Shown: in pieces, positions 24,481 to 31,029 of the stretch
Numbering within the stretch: position 1 is the first letter of the stretch
Layout of the letters: every line of letters starts with the position of its first letter
Origin: CAZSGN01 sp964606415
Lineage (GTDB): Bacteria; Bacteroidota; Bacteroidia; Bacteroidales; JBBRXJ01
Direction: 5' to 3'
Assembly: GCA_964606415.1 (NCBI GenBank)
Contig: CAZSGN010000003.1
Location: 1 to 35,381 of the forward strand
DNA length: 35,381 nt
Made by a program: the position numbers and the translations under genes
Notes under the pieces: generated by a model
Told to the model about the DNA's origin: nothing
The model's input: the letters and a program-made list of their open reading frames with translations, nothing else
The model's database searches: none

Positions 24481-24579
24481 TTATTGACCAACTCTAAGAA
24501 GATGTAAGGCTTTCGCTTTACTCATATCGCTCAACTCAGGTAAAAGTTTCTTTTTGATCATTTTCATGAGTGGATTCAT
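24481..24579 (-). pseudogene. Possible gene remnant (32-codon frame, shared motif LSDMSKAKAL)
   Basis: The frame runs from an ATG at 24579 to a TAA at 24481 and encodes MNPLMKMIKKKLLPELSDMS followed by KAKALHLLRVGQ. I do not recognise it. It is notable because 33 bp of it (24504-24536) matches 27380-27412 at 29 of 33 positions without gaps. Both copies read in a coding-like frame (LSDMSKAKAL and LSDMNKTKAL). Two of the four differences are synonymous. The best guess is the broken end of a repeated gene, such as a transposase, but this is not shown. Confidence 0.35.
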
Positions 24580-24653
24580 GCTTAATCATGGATATTTTAT
24601 ATAATACACATAAAATAAAATAAAAAAGCAACAGCAAATAAATATGCATTTAT

Positions 24654-24661
24654 TATATTTG
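24654..24661 (+). promoter_or_regulatory. Possible -7 promoter element for the Rrf2-type regulator
   Basis: TATATTTG matches the Bacteroidota -7 box TAnnTTTG and ends 29 nt before the ATG of the Rrf2 gene. No TTG is present at the expected distance upstream, so the match could be chance in A/T-rich DNA or a promoter that needs an activator. Confidence 0.35.
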
Positions 24662-24690
24662 GGTATTTAATTACTGCAAATGTATTAATC

Positions 24691-25089
24691 ATGGCCAAAA
24701 TCATATCCTTATCAGAAGCTGTTTCGATAGCCCTTCACGGCATTGTACTCATTGCCAGATCCGACAAATCAATTAATGTACAGGACATTGCCCAGGCAAC
24801 ATACAGTTCAAAACACCATGTAGCCAAAGTCATGCAACGGTTGGTTAAAGCCAATTATCTCTCTTCGCAGCGAGGGCCAACCGGTGGATTTACCCTTCGA
24901 AAAAAACCAAAAGACATTTCTTTACTGGATATTTGGGAATCAGTAGAAGGTAAGATTGAAATTACCGATTGTCCCTTAGACAAACCAGAATGCCCCTTTG
25001 ATCAATGTCTTTTCAATAACATTACAAATAAATTATCCCGTGAGTTCCGGGGGTACCTGGAATCACAAACACTGGATAAATATCAATAA
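24691..25089 (+). CDS. Rrf2-family transcriptional regulator with three cysteines
   Basis: This 132-residue protein has the Rrf2 winged helix: SEAVSIALHGIVLIARSD, VQDIAQATYSSKHHVAKVMQ as the recognition region, and the wing SQRGPTGGFTLRKKP (about 59-73). It then has DIWESVEGKIEITDCPLDKP and three cysteines at 94, 101 and 106 (C-X6-C-X4-C). In IscR, NsrR and relatives three cysteines at this place hold an iron-sulfur cluster that senses Fe-S status, nitric oxide or redox. A Fe-S sensor is therefore likely, but the signal cannot be told. It is a single-gene unit. The convergent neighbour is thiD, which gives no functional clue. No iron-sulfur or nitrosative-stress genes lie nearby. Confidence 0.9.
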   Translation: MAKIISLSEAVSIALHGIVLIARSDKSINVQDIAQATYSSKHHVAKVMQRLVKANYLSSQRGPTGGFTLRKKPKDISLLDIWESVEGKIEITDCPLDKPECPFDQCLFNNITNKLSREFRGYLESQTLDKYQ

Positions 25090-25203
25090 GATGCATGCGG
25101 CAATATTATTTTAGCCGTCATCAATATTAACCCACATTGAGCAATTATTCTCTTCGGTCCCCGATAATAAACCGGGATTTCCAGCATAAGCTAAAGGTTC
25201 CGC

Positions 25204-25223
25204 TCAACTTAAGTTTAAGTTGA
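25204..25223. repeat. Perfect 9-bp inverted repeat between the Rrf2 gene and thiD
   Basis: TCAACTTAA (25204-25212) and TTAAGTTGA (25215-25223) are exact inverted arms with a 2-nt centre. It sits directly beyond the thiD stop codon. The shape resembles a dimer-binding operator more than a terminator, because no T-run follows. Its position at the 3' ends of two convergent genes makes an operator role uncertain. Confidence 0.5.
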
Positions 25224-26069
25224 TCAACTTCCAAAATAAATTTTAGAAGGCTTCACCCTGTGTGGATTATGAAAAGGATTAACAGGAGCTACCCCTTTTC
25301 CATTAAATACATTTTCGCCATTTAAAATAGCCTGATAAACAAAATCCAAACCCTCTTCAACAGCTTTATAAGTAACAAGCCCTTTGGCTAAACCACAACT
25401 AATAGCAGCAGACAATACACAACCGGCTCCATGAAGATTTCTCGTATCAATTCTTCTTCTTTCTGTTATTTCGAGCTGGCCTTCTTCTGAATAATAAACA
25501 TCTTTAACCATCTCGCAATCAAGGTGTCCTCCTTTCACCAAAACACTTTTTACTCCTAAAGCAACCATCGTATAAGCAATTTCTTTTAAATCGACAAGCT
25601 GCCCACCTTCCAGGCCTGTCAAAACCATAGCTTCATGTAAATTGGGGGTAACAATAGAAGCAAGGGGGAACAATTCTTTCTGTAAGACATCCACAGCTTG
25701 CTTTTCCATAAGCTTATCCCCATTAACTGAAATCATAACCGGATCAAGAACAATATTAGGAGGAGAATATCTTCTGAGTTGATCAGCAACTAATCTGATG
25801 ATTTGCTCATTATGAAGCATCCCAATTTTAACAGCATGAGGCTGGATATCTGACAACACGGCCTCAAGTTGTTCCCGGATAAATTTCTCCGGAAGATCAA
25901 AGACACTGGAAACACCAGTGCTGTTTTGTGCTGTAAGCACCGTTATTACAGAACTTGCGTAACATCCAAGCGCTGAAATGGTTTTTATATCAGCCTGAAT
26001 ACCTGCACCACCGCCACTATCCGAACCTGCTATCGTTAAAACCCGATAATACTGATTTAATTTATCCAT
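25224..26069 (-). CDS. thiD: Hydroxymethylpyrimidine / phosphomethylpyrimidine kinase
   Basis: ThiD phosphorylates HMP and then HMP-P to HMP diphosphate, the pyrimidine half of thiamine. I chose the ATG at 26069 (MDKLNQYYRV, 281 residues); a TTG two codons upstream is less likely. Numbering here is from the ATG. Seen: the ribokinase-fold N-terminal motif TIAGSDSGGGAGIQADIKT (about 12-30), DPVMISVNGDKL, VTPNLHEAMVL, VLVKGGHLD, and the anion-hole motif HGAGC (213-217) with the catalytic cysteine. The motif is more often HGTGC, so Ala replaces Thr. It follows thiL on the same strand with a 60-nt gap, so the two are probably co-transcribed. No TPP riboswitch is visible upstream. Confidence 0.95.
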   Translation of the reverse strand: MDKLNQYYRVLTIAGSDSGGGAGIQADIKTISALGCYASSVITVLTAQNSTGVSSVFDLPEKFIREQLEAVLSDIQPHAVKIGMLHNEQIIRLVADQLRRYSPPNIVLDPVMISVNGDKLMEKQAVDVLQKELFPLASIVTPNLHEAMVLTGLEGGQLVDLKEIAYTMVALGVKSVLVKGGHLDCEMVKDVYYSEEGQLEITERRRIDTRNLHGAGCVLSAAISCGLAKGLVTYKAVEEGLDFVYQAILNGENVFNGKGVAPVNPFHNPHRVKPSKIYFGS

Positions 26070-26129
26070 ATTCAATAATTTTAATACCAGCTAATTTGAG
26101 CGGAATCGTTCAATTTGGATACCAATTAC

Positions 26130-27128
26130 TCAGAAACCAAAATGATCAAATCCTCCCTGATAATCTATCCCTTCCCGGGATCCCACAAAATTCAATTTCC
26201 CAGAATGGTCATTTAATACTCCTACCTGATAAAAAGGTTTATTAAAAGCTGCTTCATAGTCCTTAGCAACACGGTCAATATAATTACGGCCGACAGAAAA
26301 CAGAAGAACATAGTCTTCTCCTCCGTTTAATGCCATCTCATAGATATCCCAATGATAAGTATTTGCAATATTCTTCATGGTTTCAGACAAAGGAAGGTCA
26401 TCAATAAAGAGATCCGCTCCCTTTCCTGAAGCTTTAAGGATATGTTTGACATCTGAAGAAACACCATCAGAAACATCAATCATAGCATGCACTCCCGGCT
26501 GTCTTGCCAACCATATCCCTTCCTCAACCTGCGGGCGAGGCATAAAATGTCTCATTTTTAAATACTGACAATCTTTACCAGCAGGAAGGTCATTCTCCAA
26601 AACCTTAAACCCGGCAGCCGAATCTCCCACGATATCAGTTAAACAAAGGATATCTCCGGATTGCCCATTAGAACGGTATTTAACATGATTCACCCTTGCC
26701 TTACCTATTACAACAATGTTAATAGTCAATTTATCAGCCTTGGATGTGTCTCCGCCTAAAAGTAGGGTTGAGGTTTCATCGGCAAGTTCTTTTAAGCCCA
26801 TAAAAAATTTATCAAACCACTCTACAGAGATAGAAGAAGGAATACCTACCGATAAAAAAGCATATGCTGGAGTTCCTCCCATAGCAGCAATATCACTCAA
26901 ATTAACAGCCAGCGATTTATAACCTAATTCCTCCGGGGCCGATTTTTCAAGAAGAAAATGTTCATTTTCTACCATCATGTCTGTAGTAACCAACATCGCT
27001 TTTTCGTCAGTAACAGGAAAAACAGCAGCATCATCGCCAATCCCCATCACACCCCTTGGCAATCCCTGGGTAAATAATTTCGAAAACCGCTCAATAAAAC
27101 CAAATTCGCCCAATTCTGATAATTTCAC
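26130..27128 (-). CDS. thiL: Thiamine-monophosphate kinase
   Basis: ThiL phosphorylates thiamine monophosphate to the active cofactor thiamine diphosphate. The 332 residues show the PurM-like ATP-binding signatures: MGIGDDAAVFPV (28-39), LAVNLSDIAAMGGTPAYAFL (about 73-92), LLGGDTSKADKLTINI, MIDVSDGVSSDVKHIL and LNGGEDYVLLFSV. Acidic residues for magnesium binding are all present. Translation starts at a GTG at 27128. No in-frame ATG nearby fits the family better. It is the first gene of a thiL-thiD pair. No consensus promoter was found upstream; a short inverted repeat GCAAAT/ATTTGC lies near 27190-27213. Confidence 0.95.
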   Translation of the reverse strand: MKLSELGEFGFIERFSKLFTQGLPRGVMGIGDDAAVFPVTDEKAMLVTTDMMVENEHFLLEKSAPEELGYKSLAVNLSDIAAMGGTPAYAFLSVGIPSSISVEWFDKFFMGLKELADETSTLLLGGDTSKADKLTINIVVIGKARVNHVKYRSNGQSGDILCLTDIVGDSAAGFKVLENDLPAGKDCQYLKMRHFMPRPQVEEGIWLARQPGVHAMIDVSDGVSSDVKHILKASGKGADLFIDDLPLSETMKNIANTYHWDIYEMALNGGEDYVLLFSVGRNYIDRVAKDYEAAFNKPFYQVGVLNDHSGKLNFVGSREGIDYQGGFDHFGF

Positions 27129-27522
27129 TTGAATATATTTTTATTAATTAATTATTTATCAATCCTGATTCTTAAAAATATTGAGAAACATGCAAATCAA
27201 AAAAAATATTTGCTTAATCATTCATTTAATTTTCATAATCTTTATCTTTAGAACACAGGAGTCAATTATACGAATTAATTTGTTGCTTACCATAAATTTA
27301 CAAATATCTTGCCGATTCAAAAAAAATTGAGCCTGTTTTATCTTTGATATTATGCATGAGTATTAAATATTGACCTTTAAGTTAAGCGACATGAATAAAA
27401 CGAAAGCCTTACCTTTTTTTTAGTCTTTTAAACGACTTCTGATTAAAATCGTTCAATAAGGGGTCAAAAATATTTTGAAGTAACACGATAAATTTTTAAT
27501 TTTGAACATAAGTTTAATTCCT
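27129..27522. other. Intergenic region between thiL and the repeat lipoprotein gene
   Basis: About 390 nt of A/T-rich DNA without an intact gene. It contains an inverted repeat GCAAAT/ATTTGC near 27190-27213, a possible -7 box TATCTTTG (27339-27346) whose nearest TTGs are at wrong spacings (9 and 27 nt), and the second copy of a 33-bp coding-like segment (27380-27412). It would hold the promoters for the divergent thiL and lipoprotein genes, but I cannot place them with confidence. Confidence 0.5.
27373..27420 (+). pseudogene. Second copy of the LSDM...KAL remnant
   Basis: Positions 27380-27412 match 24504-24536 (opposite strand) at 29 of 33 bases with no gap. The frame reads LTFKLSDMNKTKALPFF and then meets a TAG, with a TAA a few codons upstream, so nothing is translatable as a full gene. 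It is most simply read as a decayed fragment of the same unknown gene family. Confidence 0.35.
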
Positions 27523-29217
27523 ATGAGGTGGATCTATTATCATACAGCCATATGCTTTTTACTCATCTGCTACTATTCATGTAAACGAAAACTACCTGGG
27601 GCGAATGCAGGTGAAGACCGTGTTATCCTTGATACCAATGCCTGCCAACTAAATGCTACATCACCAAGTAAAGGACAAGGAAAATGGTATATTCTAAAAG
27701 GAACCGGTGGTAAGATAAAAGACAACAAAGACCCACAAACACCATTTACAGGGCGCATGGGCGAAAAATACCTGCTTTCGTGGAAAGTAACAGTCTCTTA
27801 CGGATATAGTAATGACCTGGTATATATCACATTTCAGCACTCAGAAGAAGCATTAAAACCCAATGCGGGAAAAGACACCATTGTCACTGACACAAACATG
27901 CTTAATTTATATGCCGGCAAGCCAATAAACGGAACCGGGGAATGGCGTATCATTTCAGGGACAGGCGGTCACTTTGCCAATCCCTCATCTCCGGAATCCC
28001 TTTTCAGAGGTGAAATAAACAATTCTTACCAATTAGAGTGGTCGATTACTGATCAGGACACAACACGCCAAGACACCATTGAAATTCATTTTACTTACTC
28101 AATAGATTCAAGAATGGCTGACGCAGGAAAAGACACGATCATTTATGACACCAACCAACTAAATCTTTATGCCAATAAACCTGTTACAGGTACAGGAAAG
28201 TGGAAGATTTTATCCGGCAACGGAGGGACAATTAATTCTTCTACTCAATACAACTCGCTTTTTTCAGGCGAAATGGATGAAACATATACATTAGAATGGA
28301 CTATTGAAGAGCCCGATACAACATGGAGTGATCAAGTCATTATTGAGATAAAAACAGGCATGAATCCTTCTCAAGCCAACGCGGGAGAAGACCAGTATCA
28401 TTATAACATAACAACAACAACACTGGAAGGCAACCTGCCACAAAACGGGCAAGGCCAATGGATAATTCTTTCGGGAAGCGGAGGGAGTCTTACCAATCCT
28501 CATGCTAATGACACAGAATTTACAGGCCAGGCTGAAGAATCATACCAACTCGAATGGCGCATTTTCACTTCTTCGGATACTACCCGGGACACTGTTACTA
28601 TTCATTTTCTATCCTTTCAATGCGGAGATACCATTAAAGATCCCAGAGACGGACAAAAATACTCCACAGTACTTATTGGCTCGCAATGCTGGTTCGCTGA
28701 AAATCTCAATGTAGGGGAACAAATTAATGCTTCTATGGGCCAAAGCAACAATGGCACTATCGAGAAATGGTGTTATAACGATATGAGTTCTAATTGTGAT
28801 CAGTATGGCGGCCTTTATCAATGGAATGAGATGATGAACTATACCACCACTGAAAGCAGTCAGGGCATTTGCCCCAAAGGATGGCATGTGCCCAGTGACG
28901 AAGAATACCAGGCACTTGAAATTCATTTAGGAATGAGTCCTGAAGATGCAGCTAAGAACAACACCTGGCGCGGGTCGCCTGTAGGTACCGCTTTAAAAAC
29001 AGGAGGCTCATCCGGATACAACGCCCTCCTTTCGGGTGGACACATGGGCTCCTGGGAATTCTTTAATAAAGACAGTTATGAATATCCATGGACATCAACA
29101 GAATCAGGAAGTAACGCATTCAGAAGATGCATCCGGAGCTCATCCTCAGAAGTTGGACGCTATGACAGTTATCCAAAAAGTTCCGGGCTTTCAGTGCGTT
29201 GTATAAAAAACAATTAA
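27523..29217 (+). CDS. Lipoprotein with four tandem 86-residue repeats and a FISUMP domain
   Basis: From the ATG at 27523 (a TTG lies 7 codons upstream) the protein has 564 residues. A hydrophobic leader ends at Cys20 (LLICYYSC), an imperfect lipobox. Four repeats follow, starting at residues 27, 113, 199 and 285, exactly 86 apart. Each opens with an (A/P)(N/D)AG(E/K)D motif and contains G.G.W.ILSG.GG and Y.LEW. The look is of PKD/Ig-like beta sandwiches. Residues 367-562 form a FISUMP domain (Fibrobacter succinogenes major paralogous domain): DPRDGQKYSTVLIGSQCWFA, YGGLYQW, CPKGWHVPSDEEY, and the closing SGLSVRCIKN. FISUMP function is unknown, and such proteins are often on the cell surface. 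It is the first of three envelope genes, and the next begins 11 nt later. Confidence 0.88.
   Translation: MRWIYYHTAICFLLICYYSCKRKLPGANAGEDRVILDTNACQLNATSPSKGQGKWYILKGTGGKIKDNKDPQTPFTGRMGEKYLLSWKVTVSYGYSNDLVYITFQHSEEALKPNAGKDTIVTDTNMLNLYAGKPINGTGEWRIISGTGGHFANPSSPESLFRGEINNSYQLEWSITDQDTTRQDTIEIHFTYSIDSRMADAGKDTIIYDTNQLNLYANKPVTGTGKWKILSGNGGTINSSTQYNSLFSGEMDETYTLEWTIEEPDTTWSDQVIIEIKTGMNPSQANAGEDQYHYNITTTTLEGNLPQNGQGQWIILSGSGGSLTNPHANDTEFTGQAEESYQLEWRIFTSSDTTRDTVTIHFLSFQCGDTIKDPRDGQKYSTVLIGSQCWFAENLNVGEQINASMGQSNNGTIEKWCYNDMSSNCDQYGGLYQWNEMMNYTTTESSQGICPKGWHVPSDEEYQALEIHLGMSPEDAAKNNTWRGSPVGTALKTGGSSGYNALLSGGHMGSWEFFNKDSYEYPWTSTESGSNAFRRCIRSSSSEVGRYDSYPKSSGLSVRCIKNN
27601..28632 (+). repeat. Four tandem 258-bp coding repeats
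   Basis: Units start at 27601, 27859, 28117 and 28375, each exactly 258 bp (86 codons), inside the FISUMP lipoprotein gene. They are clearly related at protein level but diverged in DNA, so duplication is old. The equal length without insertions suggests structural constraint on stacked domains. Confidence 0.8.
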
Positions 29218-29228
29218 TTCATCAAACC

Positions 29229-29594
29229 ATGTTAAACATTTGCAAATTATTAACAGGAGTACTACTTATCATGAACCATTTTTCCTGCAGCAAGGAAGAT
29301 GATGATTTCCATCCGGATTCCCACCTGGAAGAATTTATCAGCATTGAATCTAATCATGACACCCTTAGTATGGGAGATTCAACTACTCTTCATGCTATTG
29401 CCGAAGACAGTAACCTCACCTACCAATGGAGCACCAATAGTAATGCACCACTGATCAGCATCAAAAACAAACCGGAAAAGATTATATTCTATGCTGATCC
29501 ATGTGTTGGTACAGGCAGCAATACCATCTTCTGCACAATTAAGGCAAAAAACCGTCAGGAAAGAAAAGACATTGAACTCATTGTTATACCATAA
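29229..29594 (+). CDS. Small surface-type lipoprotein, Ig-like
   Basis: From the ATG at 29229 the product has 121 residues; an upstream start at 29199 would overlap the preceding gene. The leader MLNICKLLTGVLLIMNHFSC ends at Cys20. The residues after it, SKEDDD, match the lysine-plus-acidic lipoprotein export signal that sends Bacteroidota lipoproteins to the outer face of the cell. The remaining about 95 residues read as one beta-rich Ig/PKD-like domain (DTLSMGDSTTLHAIAEDSN, TYQWS, then a closing IELIVIP). Two cysteines (PCVGTGSNTIFC) could form a disulfide. Function unknown. It sits between the repeat lipoprotein and a beta-barrel gene, in the same direction. Confidence 0.72.
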   Translation: MLNICKLLTGVLLIMNHFSCSKEDDDFHPDSHLEEFISIESNHDTLSMGDSTTLHAIAEDSNLTYQWSTNSNAPLISIKNKPEKIIFYADPCVGTGSNTIFCTIKAKNRQERKDIELIVIP

Positions 29595-29682
29595 GTACAT
29601 TTTTAAAATCTGCAAAACCATTATTATAGGCTAATTACCACTTATTTTACAAACCTCTAAATACAGATAACAAAAAATACTC

Positions 29683-30690
29683 ATGAACACGCTTTTAAAA
29701 TACGCACACGTATTCATTATTTTACTATTCCCCGTGCATATCTTCAGCCAATGCTTCTCTTCTACAGGCAACCCTATTGGCGGGGCCACAAATATCGGGG
29801 TACAAAAGAAAGGCATGTTTAAAGCAGGGACCTTCTTTAAACAAAGTTATTCCGGCAAGTATTATTTTGGTGATGAACTATATAGCGGCAATAGACGAAC
29901 AGCATCAAAAGCCATTTACAATTATACAGGTTTGATAGCTGCCTATGGAATCAATAACCGGTTAACCCTTGAAGCAGAAGCAGGTTATTTTCTAAATAAG
30001 ACCAAATATTTTGCATACCCCATTGAGGGAAGTGGTTTATCCAACTCCATTTTAAAAGCCAAATACAACATCATCAATAACAATGATAAACGCTTCGAAT
30101 TTACAGTTGGGGCCGGCGCCAAAATACCCCTTCGCCAGGAAGCTCAAACAGATCCTGGCGGAAATGATCTGCATCCGGACGTACAATCTTCCGTAGGAGC
30201 TTATGGGACTGTTTTCCAAAGTTATCTTATCAAAGAATTTCCCTTTACAGCCTGGCGATTTTTTCTCATCTCGCAATACGAGTACAACTTTCCAACACCA
30301 GAAGGTTATTATCCCTTTAAAAAATATAATTTTGGCAATACCTTAACAAATGGGCTCTATATCAGCAAGCACCTACACCTTCCACCAACACTGGAATGGC
30401 TAAGCCAGAACTGGACAGCCATCCTGCAAATACGCGATGAATGGAAATCCTCAAATTACATTCAATCACTTACAAGAGCAAGTAATCATAAATCATTTAG
30501 TGAGTGGCGAAAAGTAAAAGACAGCGGAAGTCATGTTATCTTTTTATCTCCCCAACTAAATTACACCCTGAAAAACAACATCAATTTGTCATTGCTCTGG
30601 GACATTCCGCTTTATCAAAATTTCAACGGTATCCAACTGGCAACAGATTATGCATTCCTCCTCAACCTGTCCTGGGATTTTCAAATATAA
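29683..30690 (+). CDS. Outer-membrane beta-barrel protein of unknown function
   Basis: The 335 residues start with a signal peptide (MNTLLKYAHVFIILLFPVHI) probably cut after FSQ. The mature N-terminus is CFSSTGNPIGGATNIGVQKK. The rest alternates short polar and aromatic beta strands, for example YNYTGLIAAYGINNRLTLEA and EFTVGAGAKIPLR, and ends DYAFLLNLSWDFQI with a near-terminal aromatic residue, typical of outer-membrane barrels. I recall similar uncharacterised proteins in other Bacteroidota but know no assigned function. It follows the small lipoprotein by 88 nt without a terminator, so it may belong to the same transcription unit. A transport or anchoring role for the two lipoproteins is only a guess. 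Confidence 0.72.
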   Translation: MNTLLKYAHVFIILLFPVHIFSQCFSSTGNPIGGATNIGVQKKGMFKAGTFFKQSYSGKYYFGDELYSGNRRTASKAIYNYTGLIAAYGINNRLTLEAEAGYFLNKTKYFAYPIEGSGLSNSILKAKYNIINNNDKRFEFTVGAGAKIPLRQEAQTDPGGNDLHPDVQSSVGAYGTVFQSYLIKEFPFTAWRFFLISQYEYNFPTPEGYYPFKKYNFGNTLTNGLYISKHLHLPPTLEWLSQNWTAILQIRDEWKSSNYIQSLTRASNHKSFSEWRKVKDSGSHVIFLSPQLNYTLKNNINLSLLWDIPLYQNFNGIQLATDYAFLLNLSWDFQI

Positions 30691-31029
30691 TAGTTATTCA
30701 GTCAGGCTATTAATTCTACTTTTACACATATAGTGTTCATCGATTAGGTTAACAGATGTTCCATTGACAGGCCAGTAACAAATCAGTCAAAAGACGGACA
30801 AGCCTAAATAGCATAAAAAACCTTCCTATGGCCAATAAATAAAAGGCTTCCAGGAGGACAAAAGCTCTTTGTTGAAAAATGAAAAAATATGACCAACAAA
30901 TTATTTGGGCATATTAATAATTTTTCTTTGCTTTGCATTTTGGAAAAGATCATTTTCCCAAAATGGATTTTTTTTGAAAGCGCATAAGGAATAATTTAAT
31001 AATTTGCGAAAAGATAGCAACATATTAAT
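30691..31029. other. Intergenic region before the SNF2 helicase gene
   Basis: About 340 nt with no gene. A weak hairpin TAATAG/CTATTA lies just past the beta-barrel stop. A strong inverted repeat lies at 30936-30965. No full TAnnTTTG promoter is present; the closest is the 7-nt TAATTTG near 31000. An in-frame TAG at 31015-31017 closes the helicase frame upstream. Confidence 0.5.
30936..30965. repeat. Inverted repeat upstream of the SNF2 helicase
   Basis: CATTTTGG (30936-30943) pairs with CCAAAATG (30958-30965). An inner AAAA/TTTT pairing extends the stem to 12 bp with one bulged C and a loop of about 5 nt. A run of eight T follows two bases later, so it could end transcription from the beta-barrel gene. 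It could also be an operator for the helicase, whose start lies 65 nt downstream. Confidence 0.55.

Larger units (their letters stand above)
24102..24690. other. Non-coding stretch with hairpin and coding-like remnant
   Basis: About 590 nt with no intact gene. It contains an imperfect hairpin GTCCCAAAATTGC / GCATTTTGGGAC (24392-24404 and 24426-24437). On the minus strand there is a 32-codon frame (24481-24579) beginning MNPLMKMIKKKLLPELSDMS, which shares a 33-bp segment with DNA at 27380-27412. At its right end, upstream of the Rrf2 gene, lies a possible -7 box TATATTTG (24654-24661) without a convincing -33 TTG. The rest is A/T-rich and featureless. The remnant suggests decay of an older gene or mobile element. 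Confidence 0.5.

Noticed and set aside
24301..24520. Other minus-strand frames of about 60 codons around the 24.4 kb remnant
   Set aside because: All three frames are partly open by chance in this stretch, none has a start or a family resemblance, and they contradict one another.
27129..27300. TPP riboswitch upstream of thiL-thiD
   Set aside because: The conserved CUGAGA and ACCUGA cores expected of a thi-box are not present on the coding strand, and the region is A/T-rich without suitable pairing.
27601..28632. CRISPR-like or recent tandem duplication
   Set aside because: The 258-bp units are inside a coding frame and have diverged in DNA, so they are old protein-domain repeats.
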